A stretch of DNA of 64,000 nt, from NCBI RefSeq assembly GCF_047302285.1, contig NZ_CP154845.1, forward strand, positions 2,852,001 to 2,916,000, written 5' to 3'. The position numbers and the translations under genes are program-made. The DNA is from Robertmurraya sp047302285 (lineage in GTDB: Bacteria; Bacillota; Bacilli; Bacillales; Cytobacillaceae). Positions 15,781 to 26,034 of the stretch are shown here, in pieces (position 1 is the first letter of the stretch; every line of letters starts with the position of its first letter). The notes beneath the pieces are model-generated. The model saw nothing but the letters and a program-made list of their open reading frames with translations. It ran no database searches and was not told the DNA's origin.

Positions 15781-17829
15781 TTATTTGATTAGTGCATTAC
15801 AATCTACAATTAGCGCTACCTGACCATCACCGAGTATCGTCGCACCTGAAATAGCAAAAACGTTCGTTAAGTAGTTTCCTAGTGATTTAAGCACGACCTC
15901 TTGTTGACCAATAAAGGAATCAACGATTAATCCCGCCATTTTATCACCTTTTCTCACGATGACAACAGAATAGAATTCATCCTTTTCTTCATGACTAGGC
16001 ACTTGGAAGATATCTTTCAAAAATAACAAAGGTACGACCTTGCCACGGAAATCAATCACCTTTTGATTGTGAGCATTTAAAATTTCATCTTTTTTAACAA
16101 TTGCTGTCTCGATAATTGAAGAAAGTGGAACTGCGAACTTTTCCTTTTCAATTTCAACAAGCATAACTGAAATAATGGAAAGGGTAAGTGGCAATTGAAT
16201 CGAGAATTTCGAACCTTTCCCTTCTATCGATTCAATCGAAATGGACCCACCTAATGATTCAATTGTATTTTTAACAACATCAAGACCAACGCCACGCCCG
16301 GAAACATCTGAAATTTTATCAGCTGTCGAAAATCCGGATGCAAAGATTAACTCAAATACTTCCTTATCGGAAAGCGTTGACGCAATCTGTTCAGTGATAA
16401 TCCCGTTCTTTATCGCTTTTTCAAGTACTTTTTGTTTTTTGATTCCTGCTCCATCATCATCAATTTCGATGAAGACGTGGTTTCCACTATGGAAGGCCTT
16501 TAATACAACTGTGCCTTCTTCATTTTTTCCGTTCGCTTTACGAACCTCTGGAGTTTCTAAACCATGGTCTAATGCATTTCGGATGAGGTGAACAAGTGGA
16601 TCACCGATTTCGTCGATTACCGTTCTGTCCAATTCTGTTTCTGCACCGATAATTTCCAGATTAACCTTTTTACCTAAATCACGGGCTAGTTGTCTAACCA
16701 TTCTTGGGAAACGGTTAAACACGGTTTCTACAGGTACCATTCTCATATTAAGAATAATATTCTGGAGATCCCCTGTAATTCTAGACATTCTCTCGACCGT
16801 TTCATGAAGCTCCTGATTTTTTAAATCATTGGAAATCTGTTCTAATCGACCACGGTCAATGACAAGTTCTTCAAATAGGTTCAGTAAGATATCAAGTCTT
16901 TCAATATTCACTCTGATCGTTTTGTTGCTGGCTTGTTTCGTTGTACTCGTTTGCTTCTTTTGTTCCGTTTCAACTAATACAGTAGCAGTGGTCGTTACTT
17001 CTTCTACTTTATTGGTTTCTTCTCGAACGGGCACCTCCGTTAACTCCTTCTTGTTGCGAATGCCTTCAAGTGAAATGAAGTTGATCTCTACTTTTTCAAC
17101 TTCAGAAACCTTCATGATTTTTTTCTGTAGATCGTCTGCATTCTCTTTCGAGACGATCGACACTGTGAACTCTTGATCAAACTGTTCTTCTTCAAGTTGA
17201 TCAACAGGTGGATTCGATTTAATCACTTCTCCAACCTTTTCTAATACTTCAAAAACCATATATACTCGTGCTGCCTTAAGGAGACAATCTTCCCTTAACG
17301 CTATCGTAATTTCATATGCTTCAAACCCTTGCTCTTTTGATTGTTCAAGGACCGTGTATTCAAATTCATCATATTCACTTTTAAACGATACTTTAGTTGA
17401 AGTTGCAGTAGCTGCAACTTCAGCTTTAGACTGTGCTTGAGTAGGGCTTTCACCCTTTTCAATTAGTTTCAGCTTTTCCACTACCTCTGTTACGTTTCTT
17501 TTACCATCACCGCCATCTGCAATAGAAAATACCATTGCTTCTAAATCGTCCACAGCTTGAAATACAACATCTAACAATTCAGGTGTGACCGATAATTTAT
17601 GATTACGTATAGCGTCAAGGACATTTTCCATTTGATGGGTTAAACTGGCAAGATCCTCATAGCCCATCGTCGCAGACATGCCTTTTAATGTATGTGCGGA
17701 ACGAAAAATATCATTAACGATGTTTATATCTTGTGGATTTTTTTCCAGATCGAGCAAACGCTCATTACAGCTTTGTAAATGCTCTTTGCTTTCTTCAATA
17801 AACACTTCAAGGTACTGGTTCAATTCCAT
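15781..17829 (-). CDS. cheA: Chemotaxis histidine kinase CheA
   Basis: CheA autophosphorylates in response to receptor state and passes phosphate to CheY and CheB. The P1 HPt domain has the phosphorylated His46 in RSAHTLKGMSATMG. P2 (CheY/CheB docking) spans about 160-275. P3, the dimer helix pair, follows (LNLFEELVIDRGRLEQISND). The P4 ATPase has HLIRNALDHG, DDGAGI and SGRGVGLDVVKN, and the P5 CheW-like domain ends the protein. The start is the ATG at 17829 after AAAGGAGGTAAGAAA, giving 682 aa. An upstream in-frame extension includes that ribosome binding site and is rejected. Confidence 0.97.
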   Translation of the reverse strand: MELNQYLEVFIEESKEHLQSCNERLLDLEKNPQDINIVNDIFRSAHTLKGMSATMGYEDLASLTHQMENVLDAIRNHKLSVTPELLDVVFQAVDDLEAMVFSIADGGDGKRNVTEVVEKLKLIEKGESPTQAQSKAEVAATATSTKVSFKSEYDEFEYTVLEQSKEQGFEAYEITIALREDCLLKAARVYMVFEVLEKVGEVIKSNPPVDQLEEEQFDQEFTVSIVSKENADDLQKKIMKVSEVEKVEINFISLEGIRNKKELTEVPVREETNKVEEVTTTATVLVETEQKKQTSTTKQASNKTIRVNIERLDILLNLFEELVIDRGRLEQISNDLKNQELHETVERMSRITGDLQNIILNMRMVPVETVFNRFPRMVRQLARDLGKKVNLEIIGAETELDRTVIDEIGDPLVHLIRNALDHGLETPEVRKANGKNEEGTVVLKAFHSGNHVFIEIDDDGAGIKKQKVLEKAIKNGIITEQIASTLSDKEVFELIFASGFSTADKISDVSGRGVGLDVVKNTIESLGGSISIESIEGKGSKFSIQLPLTLSIISVMLVEIEKEKFAVPLSSIIETAIVKKDEILNAHNQKVIDFRGKVVPLLFLKDIFQVPSHEEKDEFYSVVIVRKGDKMAGLIVDSFIGQQEVVLKSLGNYLTNVFAISGATILGDGQVALIVDCNALIK

Positions 17830-17853
17830 TTTCTTACCTCCTTTTGGCATAAC

Positions 17854-18942
17854 TTATACATATTGCAAAATCGTTTCAGCAATCTTGTCCACATTTTGAA
17901 TCTCATCAACTAAATTAGTGGCAATAGCCGCTTTTGGCATTCCATATACAATCGAAGTCACTTGTGATTCTGCGATAGCTGTGACATGCCCTTTTTTCTT
18001 TAACTCGATTAACCCTTGTGAACCATCAGCACCCATTCCAGTCATAATCACGGCAATTTTCGTATAGTCCGAAATATCACTAATAGATTGAAACATAATA
18101 TCGACAGATGGGCGATGACCACTTTTAGGAGGTATGCTCATATCAAGCTGAATCTTTAGCTTTCCTCCTACCTCATTGACAAGTAAATGATAGCCTCCAG
18201 GAGCGATATATATCGTACCTTTCATGGCAATTTCTCCATCCTCCGCCTCTTTCACATGACATTCAGATAGAGAGTCCAGCCTTGTTGCAAGACTTTTTGT
18301 AAATCCTGCAGGCATATGCTGTACAACAAAGACGGCTGCATCTAAGCCTTTCGGTAACTTTGTTATGACTTCTTGTAGGGCTCTAGGTCCACCTGTTGAT
18401 GTCCCAATGCAAATAATTTTATTAGAAAAGCTTTTTTGAACGGAACTTAATTTCTGTTCCTTTCTTTCTATTTTACTACATTCTTTCGATAATCGAATAG
18501 TGCTTTTTGTATATGGCTTATTTTTAATAACCCCAGCCATATTGGCTTTACTGGCAGAAAGTACTTTCTCAATTAATTCTTCCTTTACCTTAATTAGGTC
18601 TAAAGATATAGGACCGGAAGGCTTTGTAATAAAATCGATCGCCCCATACGAAATCGCTAGCATCGTATTTTCAGCACCGAGCTGCGTGGTGCTCGATAAC
18701 ATTAAAACTGGAACCGGATGTTCTTTCATAATAATTTGAAGTGCCTCTAATCCATTCATTACTGGCATTTCGATATCCAATGTTACGACATCTGGTCGTA
18801 AAGTCTTAATTTTATTTAATGCATCTTCTCCGTTTCGAGCTGTGCCTATTACATCTATTGAAGGATGTTCTGATAAAAAATCATGTATCAGTTTTCTCAT
18901 GAATGCAGAATCATCAACAATAAGCACTTTAATTTTTGGCAT
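17854..18942 (-). CDS. cheB: Protein-glutamate methylesterase CheB
   Basis: CheB removes methyl groups from chemoreceptor glutamates when phosphorylated by CheA. The N-terminal receiver has the acidic pair D10-D11 and the phosphorylation site D56 (LDIEMPVMNG). The C-terminal methylesterase has the nucleophile Ser in IGTSTGGPRAL, the His in VVQHMPAGFT and the Asp-containing VIMTGMGADG. I choose the ATG at 18942 (MPKIKVLIVDDSAF, 362 aa). A GTG three codons upstream is possible, and the ribosome binding site AAAGG overlaps the flhG stop. Confidence 0.96.
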   Translation of the reverse strand: MPKIKVLIVDDSAFMRKLIHDFLSEHPSIDVIGTARNGEDALNKIKTLRPDVVTLDIEMPVMNGLEALQIIMKEHPVPVLMLSSTTQLGAENTMLAISYGAIDFITKPSGPISLDLIKVKEELIEKVLSASKANMAGVIKNKPYTKSTIRLSKECSKIERKEQKLSSVQKSFSNKIICIGTSTGGPRALQEVITKLPKGLDAAVFVVQHMPAGFTKSLATRLDSLSECHVKEAEDGEIAMKGTIYIAPGGYHLLVNEVGGKLKIQLDMSIPPKSGHRPSVDIMFQSISDISDYTKIAVIMTGMGADGSQGLIELKKKGHVTAIAESQVTSIVYGMPKAAIATNLVDEIQNVDKIAETILQYV

Positions 18943-18950
18943 TTCACGCA

Positions 18951-19814
18951 CTACCTTTCAAAGAGGAATCTCTTTAACTTTGTGACAAAACGGAAATCAT
19001 TAGAAGGTTGCATTACGTTATATTTTTCTTGTTCATATCTCTCAGTAAGTTCTATTAACGCTTTTGAAGCACTAGATTTTGCTGCTAAAATAAACGGAGT
19101 TTGATTTGCAACAGCCAATCTAATTGATTTATCATCTGGAATCATGCCAAGAAGCTTTAATTCACGCCCTAGAAATTTCTGTGTAACCGAATTAAGTCGA
19201 TTAAATGTGGCAAGTCCATCATTTTCTTCGAGCGTTCGATTAACGACTACTAAAAATGGGACTTTATCATTCTGCATATGTATATGTTTTAACATGGCAT
19301 AGCCATCTGTAATTGAAGTTGGTTCAGGCGTGGTCACAAGAATGATCTCATCAACAGAGAGAATAAACTGAAGAGTTTCTTCCGTAACTCCCGCTCCCAT
19401 ATCAAATATGACATAATCATACTCATTTAAGACATTGGAAAATTCCTCAGTGAACTTTTCCAGCATGGTTCTATCTAAATTAAAGAGTCTGTTTAGTCCT
19501 GTACCACCAGCAATATAGTGGAGATTCTTAGGTCCTTCCGTAACAATGCTTTTCAATGTTTGATCCTTTTCAAAAAAGTCAATAATCGTAAATTTTGATG
19601 ACTTTCCTAATAGAATATCAATATTCCCCATACCGACATCCATATCAAATAGTAACACTTTATATCCTTTATGACATAAAGAGATGGCAAAGTTTAACGA
19701 AAAATTCGATTTTCCGACTCCGCCTTTACCACTTACAACAGCAAGAGCCTTCGTCTTCCTTAACTTAGATAGATCGTTTAGACGTCTTCTTAGCGCTTCA
19801 GCTTGATCTCTCAT
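18951..19814 (-). CDS. flhG: MinD/ParA-like flagellar number ATPase FlhG (YlxH)
   Basis: FlhG is a MinD-type ATPase that controls flagellar number and placement together with FlhF and the C-ring proteins. The deviant Walker A is SGKGGVGKSNFSLN, preceded by the short N-terminal helix (DQAEALRRRL) that in family members stimulates FlhF GTPase activity. The Walker A' region DMDVGMGNIDILLG and Walker B VIFDMGAG are intact. Start choice: the ATG at 19814 has GGGG nine bases upstream; an in-frame ATG at 19823 has it directly adjacent and is less likely. The gene overlaps flhF by 17 bases. Confidence 0.93.
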   Translation of the reverse strand: MRDQAEALRRRLNDLSKLRKTKALAVVSGKGGVGKSNFSLNFAISLCHKGYKVLLFDMDVGMGNIDILLGKSSKFTIIDFFEKDQTLKSIVTEGPKNLHYIAGGTGLNRLFNLDRTMLEKFTEEFSNVLNEYDYVIFDMGAGVTEETLQFILSVDEIILVTTPEPTSITDGYAMLKHIHMQNDKVPFLVVVNRTLEENDGLATFNRLNSVTQKFLGRELKLLGMIPDDKSIRLAVANQTPFILAAKSSASKALIELTERYEQEKYNVMQPSNDFRFVTKLKRFLFER

Positions 19815-20976
19815 CCGTTTCATCCCCAAGAGCCAATTTGGTAATCACATCTGCAGAAGCAGATATCTTATCATCAGGTACATCTTGACCATTTGTTAAA
19901 TAAGCTACACCAATTTGATATTTCTCGATCATATTATACATCGCACCATAGGTTGCGGTTTCATCCAGTTTTGTAAATATAAACTGTTTAATTTCAATAC
20001 TCGAGAACTGCTTAAAGATTTCTTCCATATCATTTTGTTTGGAAGTCAAAGACAACACAAGGTAGGTTTCCATCTCATTTTCATAATCGATCGTGGTCTT
20101 GAGTTCCTCTACATAACGGGGATCACGAAAATTACGACCAGCTGTATCGATTAACACCACTTCATAATCCTTGAAAGTGTCACAAGCTTTCTTAAAATCG
20201 TCCAAATTATAACAAACCTCTATCGGAACAGAGAGTATTTTTGCATAGGTCTTCAATTGCTCTATCGCCGCGATCCGATAAGTATCTGTTGTGATTAATG
20301 CCACTTTTTTATGGAACTTTAATATCGAATCAGCTGCGATTTTGGCTAATGTCGTGGTCTTCCCTACCCCTGTTGGACCAACAACATTTACATATTTCTT
20401 TGTAAAGGAAATCTCTCCAAATGTACATTTGGAGATTCGCTCCGTCATGATCTCCTGGCACCATTGCTTCACATTTTCCGCTCCGGAGTTGGCTCTATTG
20501 ATATACCATTTTTCTAATAGTGCGACCACCAGTTCTTTGCGAATATTGGCTTCGATTCCCTGAGAGATCAGTAAATTATTGACATACTGAATCGATTCTG
20601 GAAAGAGCCCACTTTCTATTCTAGGGGCAGACATCGTTTGAATCATTTTCTTAACCTCTGCTAATTCCTTATTTAGTTCAGTAGATAAATTTTCTTCCAC
20701 TTTATTTTGAACTTTATTAAGGCTCTCGCTCGGTTTCTCTTTCGACTTGTATTTCGGTGATATATTGGTTGATTTTTCTTTTATCTTTGGTTCTCGATTA
20801 ATTGCTACTTGATCCATTGCAGCGATCACTTCAATACTTCTTTTTCGAAAGAAACCTAAAAATCCACCTGTATAAACAATTTTTGAATTCAATATAACGG
20901 CATCATTACCTAATTCAGCCCGAATCTTCTTCATTGCCTCAGGCATTGAATTAGCCACGAATTTTTTTACCTTCAT
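19798..20976 (-). CDS. flhF: SRP-type GTPase FlhF
   Basis: FlhF is the third member of the SRP GTPase family and positions nascent flagella. Its 392 aa divide into a basic N-terminal B domain (MKVKKFVANSMPEAMKKIRA), a helical N domain and a C-terminal G domain. The G domain has the P-loop GPTGVGKTTTLAK, TTDTYRIAAIEQLKTYA, DTAGRN and TKLDET. The start overlaps the flhA stop by 4 bases and the end overlaps flhG, so the pair is probably translationally coupled. It is distinct from ffh and ftsY further right in the window. Confidence 0.96.
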   Translation of the reverse strand: MKVKKFVANSMPEAMKKIRAELGNDAVILNSKIVYTGGFLGFFRKRSIEVIAAMDQVAINREPKIKEKSTNISPKYKSKEKPSESLNKVQNKVEENLSTELNKELAEVKKMIQTMSAPRIESGLFPESIQYVNNLLISQGIEANIRKELVVALLEKWYINRANSGAENVKQWCQEIMTERISKCTFGEISFTKKYVNVVGPTGVGKTTTLAKIAADSILKFHKKVALITTDTYRIAAIEQLKTYAKILSVPIEVCYNLDDFKKACDTFKDYEVVLIDTAGRNFRDPRYVEELKTTIDYENEMETYLVLSLTSKQNDMEEIFKQFSSIEIKQFIFTKLDETATYGAMYNMIEKYQIGVAYLTNGQDVPDDKISASADVITKLALGDETDERSS

Positions 20977-23009
20977 TCAGTATTCACCACCCCTACACTT
21001 TGTACTTCCACATTGGCCTCTAATTCGTTATAAGACAGGATTGGAATTTGTGGAAAATAACGTTCCGTTAACTGTCTAATATACATACGCACAGCTGGTG
21101 AACACAAAACAATCGGTGTTTGTTCCATTAAAGAAAGTTGCTCTACCTGTGCGGCGATTGATTCTAAAATGGATTGAGAAACGTTCGGATCAATGGATAA
21201 ATAATTGCCATGCTCTGTTTGCTGAATACCATCAGCAATGATTTTCTCGACTTTACCAGAAACAGTCACAACCTTTAAAACTTGGCCATTAGAACTATAT
21301 TGGTTGGTTATTTGTCTTGCCAAAGCTTGACGAACATACTCAGTTAATAAATCAGTATCTGAAGTTACTTTTCCAAAATCGGCCAATGTTTCGAAAATAA
21401 TCGGTAAATTACGAATGGAGACATTCTCTCGTAATAGCTTTCCTAGAACCTTTTGTACTTCACCAACAGAAAGTGGATTTGGGGTGACTTCCTCTACTAA
21501 AATCGGGTAACTCTCTTTTACATGGTCGATCAGTTGTTTTGTTTCCTGTCTTCCAAGAAGCTCATGGGCATTTCCTTTTATAATCTCTGTAATATGTGTA
21601 GACACAACAGATGGTGGGTCGACGACCGTGTACCCAAAAATCTCTGCTTGTTCCTTCATATCTTCTGTAATCCATTTTGCAGGGAGACCAAAGGATGGTT
21701 CTACTGTATCAATCCCTTCAATCGATTCATCTTCGACCCCTGGACTCATCGCCAAATAATGATCAAGGAGGAGCTCTCCCCTCGCCATTTCATTCCCTTT
21801 GATTTTAAGTCTATATTCATTAGGTTGGAGTTGGATATTATCACGAATCCGAACAACTGGAATGACGAGACCTAATTCAATCGCTAATTGTCTCCTAATC
21901 ATGACAATACAATCGAGCAAATCTCCTCCTTGGTTTGAATCAGCTAATGGGATTAGTCCGTAACCAAATTCAAACTCAATCGGGTCAACATTTAGAAGGC
22001 TAACAACACTTTCCGGACTTTTCATTTCATCTGTTTGAATATCCTCTTCCATGTCCTCTAATTGTTCTTTCGACGTTTCAGGAACTTTAGACATTCGATA
22101 ACCACCGAAAAGCATTAGGCCTCCTACAGGTAGCGTTAATAAGGCACCGATTGGTGTGAATAAGCCTAATAAAATAATCGTCCCGCCTGTTACGTATAAC
22201 ATCTTTGGGTAAGAGAGGAGTTGTTTTGTGATATCCTGCCCTAGATTTCCATCAGATGTCGCTCTTGTAACAACAATACCGGTAGCAGTTGATATTAATA
22301 AAGCCGGGATTTGGCTGACGATTCCATCTCCTACTGTAAGGAGTGAAAACTTTGTTGCTGCTTCAGCAATTGGTAAACCTAATTGCGTGGCACCAATGAT
22401 GATTCCAAATAGTAAATTGATTAACGTAATGATAATCCCAGCAATAGCGTCTCCTTTAACAAATTTACTCGCTCCGTCCATGGCACCGTAAAAATCTGCT
22501 TCACGACTGACTTTTTCACGGCGTTCTCTTGCTTCATGCTCGGAAATCATGCCAGCGTTTAAATCTGCATCAATACTCATTTGCTTTCCTGGCATCGCAT
22601 CTAATGTAAATCGTGCTGCAACTTCTGAAACACGTTCTGACCCTTTTGTAATAACGATAAAATTGATAATGACCAATATAATGAATACCACTAACCCGAC
22701 GACAACATTGCCACCTACCACGAAGGAACCGAATGTTTCAACAACATTTCCAGCATCCCCTTTAGATAAAATGGAGCGGGTTGTTGATACATTTAATCCT
22801 AATCGAAATAAAGTAACCAATAAGAGCAATGAAGGAAACACCGAGAATTGAAGTGGTTCACTCATATTCATTGAAATCAGTAAAATTAGGAGAGCTAGCG
22901 ATATATTCACAATTAAAAGGATACTCAACACCCATGTTGGAAATGGAATGATGAGCATCGCCACTATTAAAATGACGCTTAATAATACAATTAAATCTTT
23001 AGCTCGCAT
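20973..23009 (-). CDS. flhA: Flagellar export gate protein FlhA
   Basis: FlhA forms the nonameric export gate ring of the flagellar type III secretion system and docks substrate-chaperone complexes. The 678-aa protein has about eight membrane helices in its first half and a cytoplasmic C-terminal half. The conserved FHIPEP-family loop reads GDAGNVVETFGSFVVGGN, followed by the charged loop RFTLDAMPGKQMSIDADLNA. I use the ATG at 23009 (MRAKDLIVLLSVILIV) because GGGGGAAACACC precedes it. A longer in-frame version adds 13 unsupported residues. Confidence 0.97.
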   Translation of the reverse strand: MRAKDLIVLLSVILIVAMLIIPFPTWVLSILLIVNISLALLILLISMNMSEPLQFSVFPSLLLLVTLFRLGLNVSTTRSILSKGDAGNVVETFGSFVVGGNVVVGLVVFIILVIINFIVITKGSERVSEVAARFTLDAMPGKQMSIDADLNAGMISEHEARERREKVSREADFYGAMDGASKFVKGDAIAGIIITLINLLFGIIIGATQLGLPIAEAATKFSLLTVGDGIVSQIPALLISTATGIVVTRATSDGNLGQDITKQLLSYPKMLYVTGGTIILLGLFTPIGALLTLPVGGLMLFGGYRMSKVPETSKEQLEDMEEDIQTDEMKSPESVVSLLNVDPIEFEFGYGLIPLADSNQGGDLLDCIVMIRRQLAIELGLVIPVVRIRDNIQLQPNEYRLKIKGNEMARGELLLDHYLAMSPGVEDESIEGIDTVEPSFGLPAKWITEDMKEQAEIFGYTVVDPPSVVSTHITEIIKGNAHELLGRQETKQLIDHVKESYPILVEEVTPNPLSVGEVQKVLGKLLRENVSIRNLPIIFETLADFGKVTSDTDLLTEYVRQALARQITNQYSSNGQVLKVVTVSGKVEKIIADGIQQTEHGNYLSIDPNVSQSILESIAAQVEQLSLMEQTPIVLCSPAVRMYIRQLTERYFPQIPILSYNELEANVEVQSVGVVNTE

Positions 23010-23152
23010 GGTGTTTCCCCCTAATTGAATAGCGTAAGGCACTGACATTATGGAGAGCCTTTTTTAAACCGATTTATTAAACAGTGCCTTTTGCTAAACG
23101 AAAAGAAAATATATGAACAGGGATTACTATGTCCTGCTATGACAACAACTGC

Positions 23153-24235
23153 TTAAATTTTGTTCTTTGTTCGATATACAAATGCTAAGATTTCAGCGAC
23201 TGCCTTAAAAAACTCCTCTGGAATAGCGTCACCTACTTCAATTTGACTATATAAAGCTCTTGCTAATGGGCGATTTTCTACCAAGACGACATCATGTTCC
23301 TTCGCAATATACTTAATTTTTTGAGCAACATAATCAACACCCTTTGCAACAACTAATGGCGCATCGCTTTTATGTTCGTCATATTTTAAACATACCGCAA
23401 AATGGGTAGGGTTTGTAATAACTACATCAGCATTTGGAACCTCTTGCATCATTCGCCTCATCGCCATTTCACGTTGTCGCTGTTTAATCTTCGACTTAAT
23501 CAACGGATCCCCTTCAATGTTTTTATACTCATCCTTGATATCCTGCTTTGACATTCTGATATTCTTCTCGAAATCGTATTTTTGATAGAGGTAATCTAAT
23601 ATTGATAAGACGATTAGTAAAGCAGAAGCGATTAGCCCCATTTGTACGGTTAAGTTGGCGATTGTTGCTAGACCTGCTCCCACCGATTTTTCTGCCAGGA
23701 TTAAGATCTCCTCTTTTCGAAACCACAGAACTGAAAAGGTAGCCACTCCTACAAAAGTAATTTTCAAAATAGACTTTAATAACTCAACAAGTGCTCTTAT
23801 TGAAAAAATCCTTTTAAACCCTTTAATCGGATCTAATTTCTCCAATTTCGGCTGAATCGTTTCAGTTGAAAAGAGAAAGCCAAATTGCATATAATTGGCT
23901 GCTACACCGGCAACCATCGCCACCGCCATGATCGGCGCAAGAACAAATACTAGCTCTTGGAGAATATCTAAAAGGATCATTTGTATGTTAGTTTCCGTTA
24001 AGTCTAAGCCTATATACTGTTGGTAAGAGTGACGAAAAATATTTAGTAACGATTCAAAAAAAAAGTTCCCTGCAAATAACAGGATGAGAAAGACGGCCAG
24101 TAACACAATCGCCGTGTTCACATCTTGACTTTTTGCCACTTGCCCTTTTTTTCTACTATCAAGTCTTTTTTTCGGTGTCGCTTTCTCAGTCTTCTCCCCA
24201 GCAAAGAACTGTAAATCTACTTCTATCCATTTCAT
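23153..24235 (-). CDS. flhB: Flagellar export switch protein FlhB
   Basis: FlhB switches export from rod/hook to filament substrates after autocleavage. The 360-aa protein has an N-terminal basic segment (EKTEKATPKKRLDSRKKGQV), four membrane helices, and a cytoplasmic domain with the autocleavage site NPTH (VVITNPTHFAVCLKYD) intact. The ATG at 24235 overlaps the end region of fliR and is preceded by GGGGGTG. It is full length, unlike the short FlhB-like ylqH elsewhere in the window, which has only the C-terminal portion. Confidence 0.97.
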   Translation of the reverse strand: MKWIEVDLQFFAGEKTEKATPKKRLDSRKKGQVAKSQDVNTAIVLLAVFLILLFAGNFFFESLLNIFRHSYQQYIGLDLTETNIQMILLDILQELVFVLAPIMAVAMVAGVAANYMQFGFLFSTETIQPKLEKLDPIKGFKRIFSIRALVELLKSILKITFVGVATFSVLWFRKEEILILAEKSVGAGLATIANLTVQMGLIASALLIVLSILDYLYQKYDFEKNIRMSKQDIKDEYKNIEGDPLIKSKIKQRQREMAMRRMMQEVPNADVVITNPTHFAVCLKYDEHKSDAPLVVAKGVDYVAQKIKYIAKEHDVVLVENRPLARALYSQIEVGDAIPEEFFKAVAEILAFVYRTKNKI

Positions 24236-24236
24236 G

Positions 24237-25013
24237 TTATGCACCCCCAATGAGATCCATAAGACCCCTCATTGTACCGAGCATCGTTTCGAACAGCTGC
24301 GAAACAACGCCCATCATGATGGCCATAACCAAAAAAATAACGATAAAACTGACACCAATTTTCAACGGTAGGCCGACAACAAATACGTTTAGTTGGGGAA
24401 CAGTTCTTGCGACGATACCTAATGCCACATCCACTAAAAATAAGCTTCCTACAACAGGTAATGACATTTGTAATGCAATCATAAACATGTAACTAAAGGA
24501 TTGGACAACATAAGCTACCAGATTTTCATTCCCAAACGGGATCCACGGTTGGTCGATAGGAATAAATTGATAGCTATAATAGACGCCATCAATCATGAGA
24601 TGATGGCCATTTACACTAAGTAAAAATAATAAGCTAATAATATAGAAGTACTGCCCGGTTAAAGGACTTTGTGCTCCAGTTTGTGGATCAATGACGTTTG
24701 CGATCGCAAATCCCATCTGAAAATCGATAAAGCCCCCAGCTACTTGGATCGCCGATAATACTAGATAAGCAATAAACCCGACCATTAAGCCGACTAGGGC
24801 TTCCTTCATAATTAATAAAAAGTAGGCTCCATTAATTTCGAAAGCCGGTGCTTCGATCGTATAGAACATAATCCATGCAAGAAAAAAACCAAAACCAATT
24901 TTATGACTTGCGGGAATCGTTCGATACGAGAAAAGAGGCATCATAATGAAGAATGATGTAACCCTCACAAACACAAGTAAAAAAGCAGGAAAATTGGGAA
25001 GAAAATCTACCAT
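24237..25013 (-). CDS. fliR: Flagellar export gate protein FliR
   Basis: FliR is part of the FliPQR pore complex of the flagellar export gate. It is a 258-aa integral membrane protein with about six helices. Family regions include PAFLLVFVRVTSFFIMMPLFS at the start, GFAIANVIDPQTGAQSPLTG in the second half, and PQLNVFVVGLPLKIG near the C-terminus. It lies 4 bases after fliQ and its stop abuts flhB, in the conserved fliP-fliQ-fliR-flhB-flhA order. Confidence 0.96.
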   Translation of the reverse strand: MVDFLPNFPAFLLVFVRVTSFFIMMPLFSYRTIPASHKIGFGFFLAWIMFYTIEAPAFEINGAYFLLIMKEALVGLMVGFIAYLVLSAIQVAGGFIDFQMGFAIANVIDPQTGAQSPLTGQYFYIISLLFLLSVNGHHLMIDGVYYSYQFIPIDQPWIPFGNENLVAYVVQSFSYMFMIALQMSLPVVGSLFLVDVALGIVARTVPQLNVFVVGLPLKIGVSFIVIFLVMAIMMGVVSQLFETMLGTMRGLMDLIGGA

Positions 25014-25017
25014 AACA

Positions 25018-25287
25018 TCAGCCTACAAACCTCGTTAAATTAGAAAAAATATTGTTCGCATAAGAAAGCATCTGGCTTAGCATCCATGGTCCAAAGAAAA
25101 CAATACCTAATAATACAGCTACGATCTTGGGAACAAATGCTAATGTTTGCTCTTGAATTTGCGTAGTTGCCTGAAATACACTAACAATTAAGCCGACTAC
25201 AAGAGCCAATAGCAAAAGTGGTCCACTAATGATCAGAACAATCCAGATTCCTTGTTCTGCTATTGAAATGACACTTTCTGGAGTCAT
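25018..25287 (-). CDS. fliQ: Flagellar export gate protein FliQ
   Basis: FliQ is the small two-helix subunit of the FliPQR export gate. I use the ATG at 25287 (MTPESVISIAEQGIWIVLII), preceded by AGGTGAAACTCTG. This gives 89 aa, the B. subtilis length, and drops nine unsupported residues. The loop between the helices contains QATTQIQEQTLAFVPKI, the most conserved part of the family. The membrane pair and the neighbours fliP and fliR make the assignment secure. Confidence 0.96.
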   Translation of the reverse strand: MTPESVISIAEQGIWIVLIISGPLLLLALVVGLIVSVFQATTQIQEQTLAFVPKIVAVLLGIVFFGPWMLSQMLSYANNIFSNLTRFVG

Positions 25288-25368
25288 CAGAGTTTCACCT
25301 ACTTTTTCGCTCATAAAAAACGGATGATATTCTTACTTTATAAGGTGCCGTTATATGTAATAAATTAT

Positions 25369-26034
25369 TTAGAAGCTGTCCAATAAAGATTTGACAACTA
25401 AATACCAGCCATCAACAAGAACGAATAATAAAATTTTGAAAGGCAATGAAATCATAACCGGAGGAAGCATCATCATTCCCATTGACATCAGGACACTAGC
25501 TACTACCATATCAATGACCAAAAACGGAATAAAAATCATAAACCCAATCTGAAAAGCTGTTTTGATTTCACTTATTGCAAATGCTGGTATAAGGGTTGTT
25601 AATGGGATATCTGCGATTGACTCAGGACGCTCTGCCTGTGAATACTCGAGAAACAACGCAAGATCCTTCTGTCTTGTATGGGCACTCATGAATTCTTTTA
25701 GTGGTAAGGATGCACGCTCATAAGCCTCATCAAGAGTAATTTCCTCATTGAACAACGGGGTTAAAGCCTGTTGATTTACCTCACTAAAGGTAGGTGCCAT
25801 GATAAAAAAAGTTAAAAACAAAGATAAACCAATGATGACTTGGTTTGGTGGCATTTGCTGGGTGGCAAGCGCCGTTCTGACAAAGGAAAGAACAATGACA
25901 ATTCTAGTGAATGATGTCATCAGCACTAGAATGCTTGGAGCCAAGGACATGACGGTTAGAAGTAGGATAAGCTTAACTGATGTCGAAACATTAGCAGGAT
26001 CACTAGTGTTAAAAAACTCCATAAACTCATTCAT
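25369..26034 (-). CDS. fliP: Flagellar export gate protein FliP
   Basis: FliP forms the pentameric core of the FliPQR pore. The 221-aa protein has four membrane helices. Signature stretches are SFTRIVIVLSFVRTALATQQ, PPNQVIIGLSLFLTFFIM and FLVIDMVVASVLMSMGMMML followed by PPVMISLPFKILLFV. The start overlaps the fliZ stop by 4 bases (ATGA arrangement), indicating translational coupling. The length equals that of B. subtilis FliP. Confidence 0.97.
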   Translation of the reverse strand: MNEFMEFFNTSDPANVSTSVKLILLLTVMSLAPSILVLMTSFTRIVIVLSFVRTALATQQMPPNQVIIGLSLFLTFFIMAPTFSEVNQQALTPLFNEEITLDEAYERASLPLKEFMSAHTRQKDLALFLEYSQAERPESIADIPLTTLIPAFAISEIKTAFQIGFMIFIPFLVIDMVVASVLMSMGMMMLPPVMISLPFKILLFVLVDGWYLVVKSLLDSF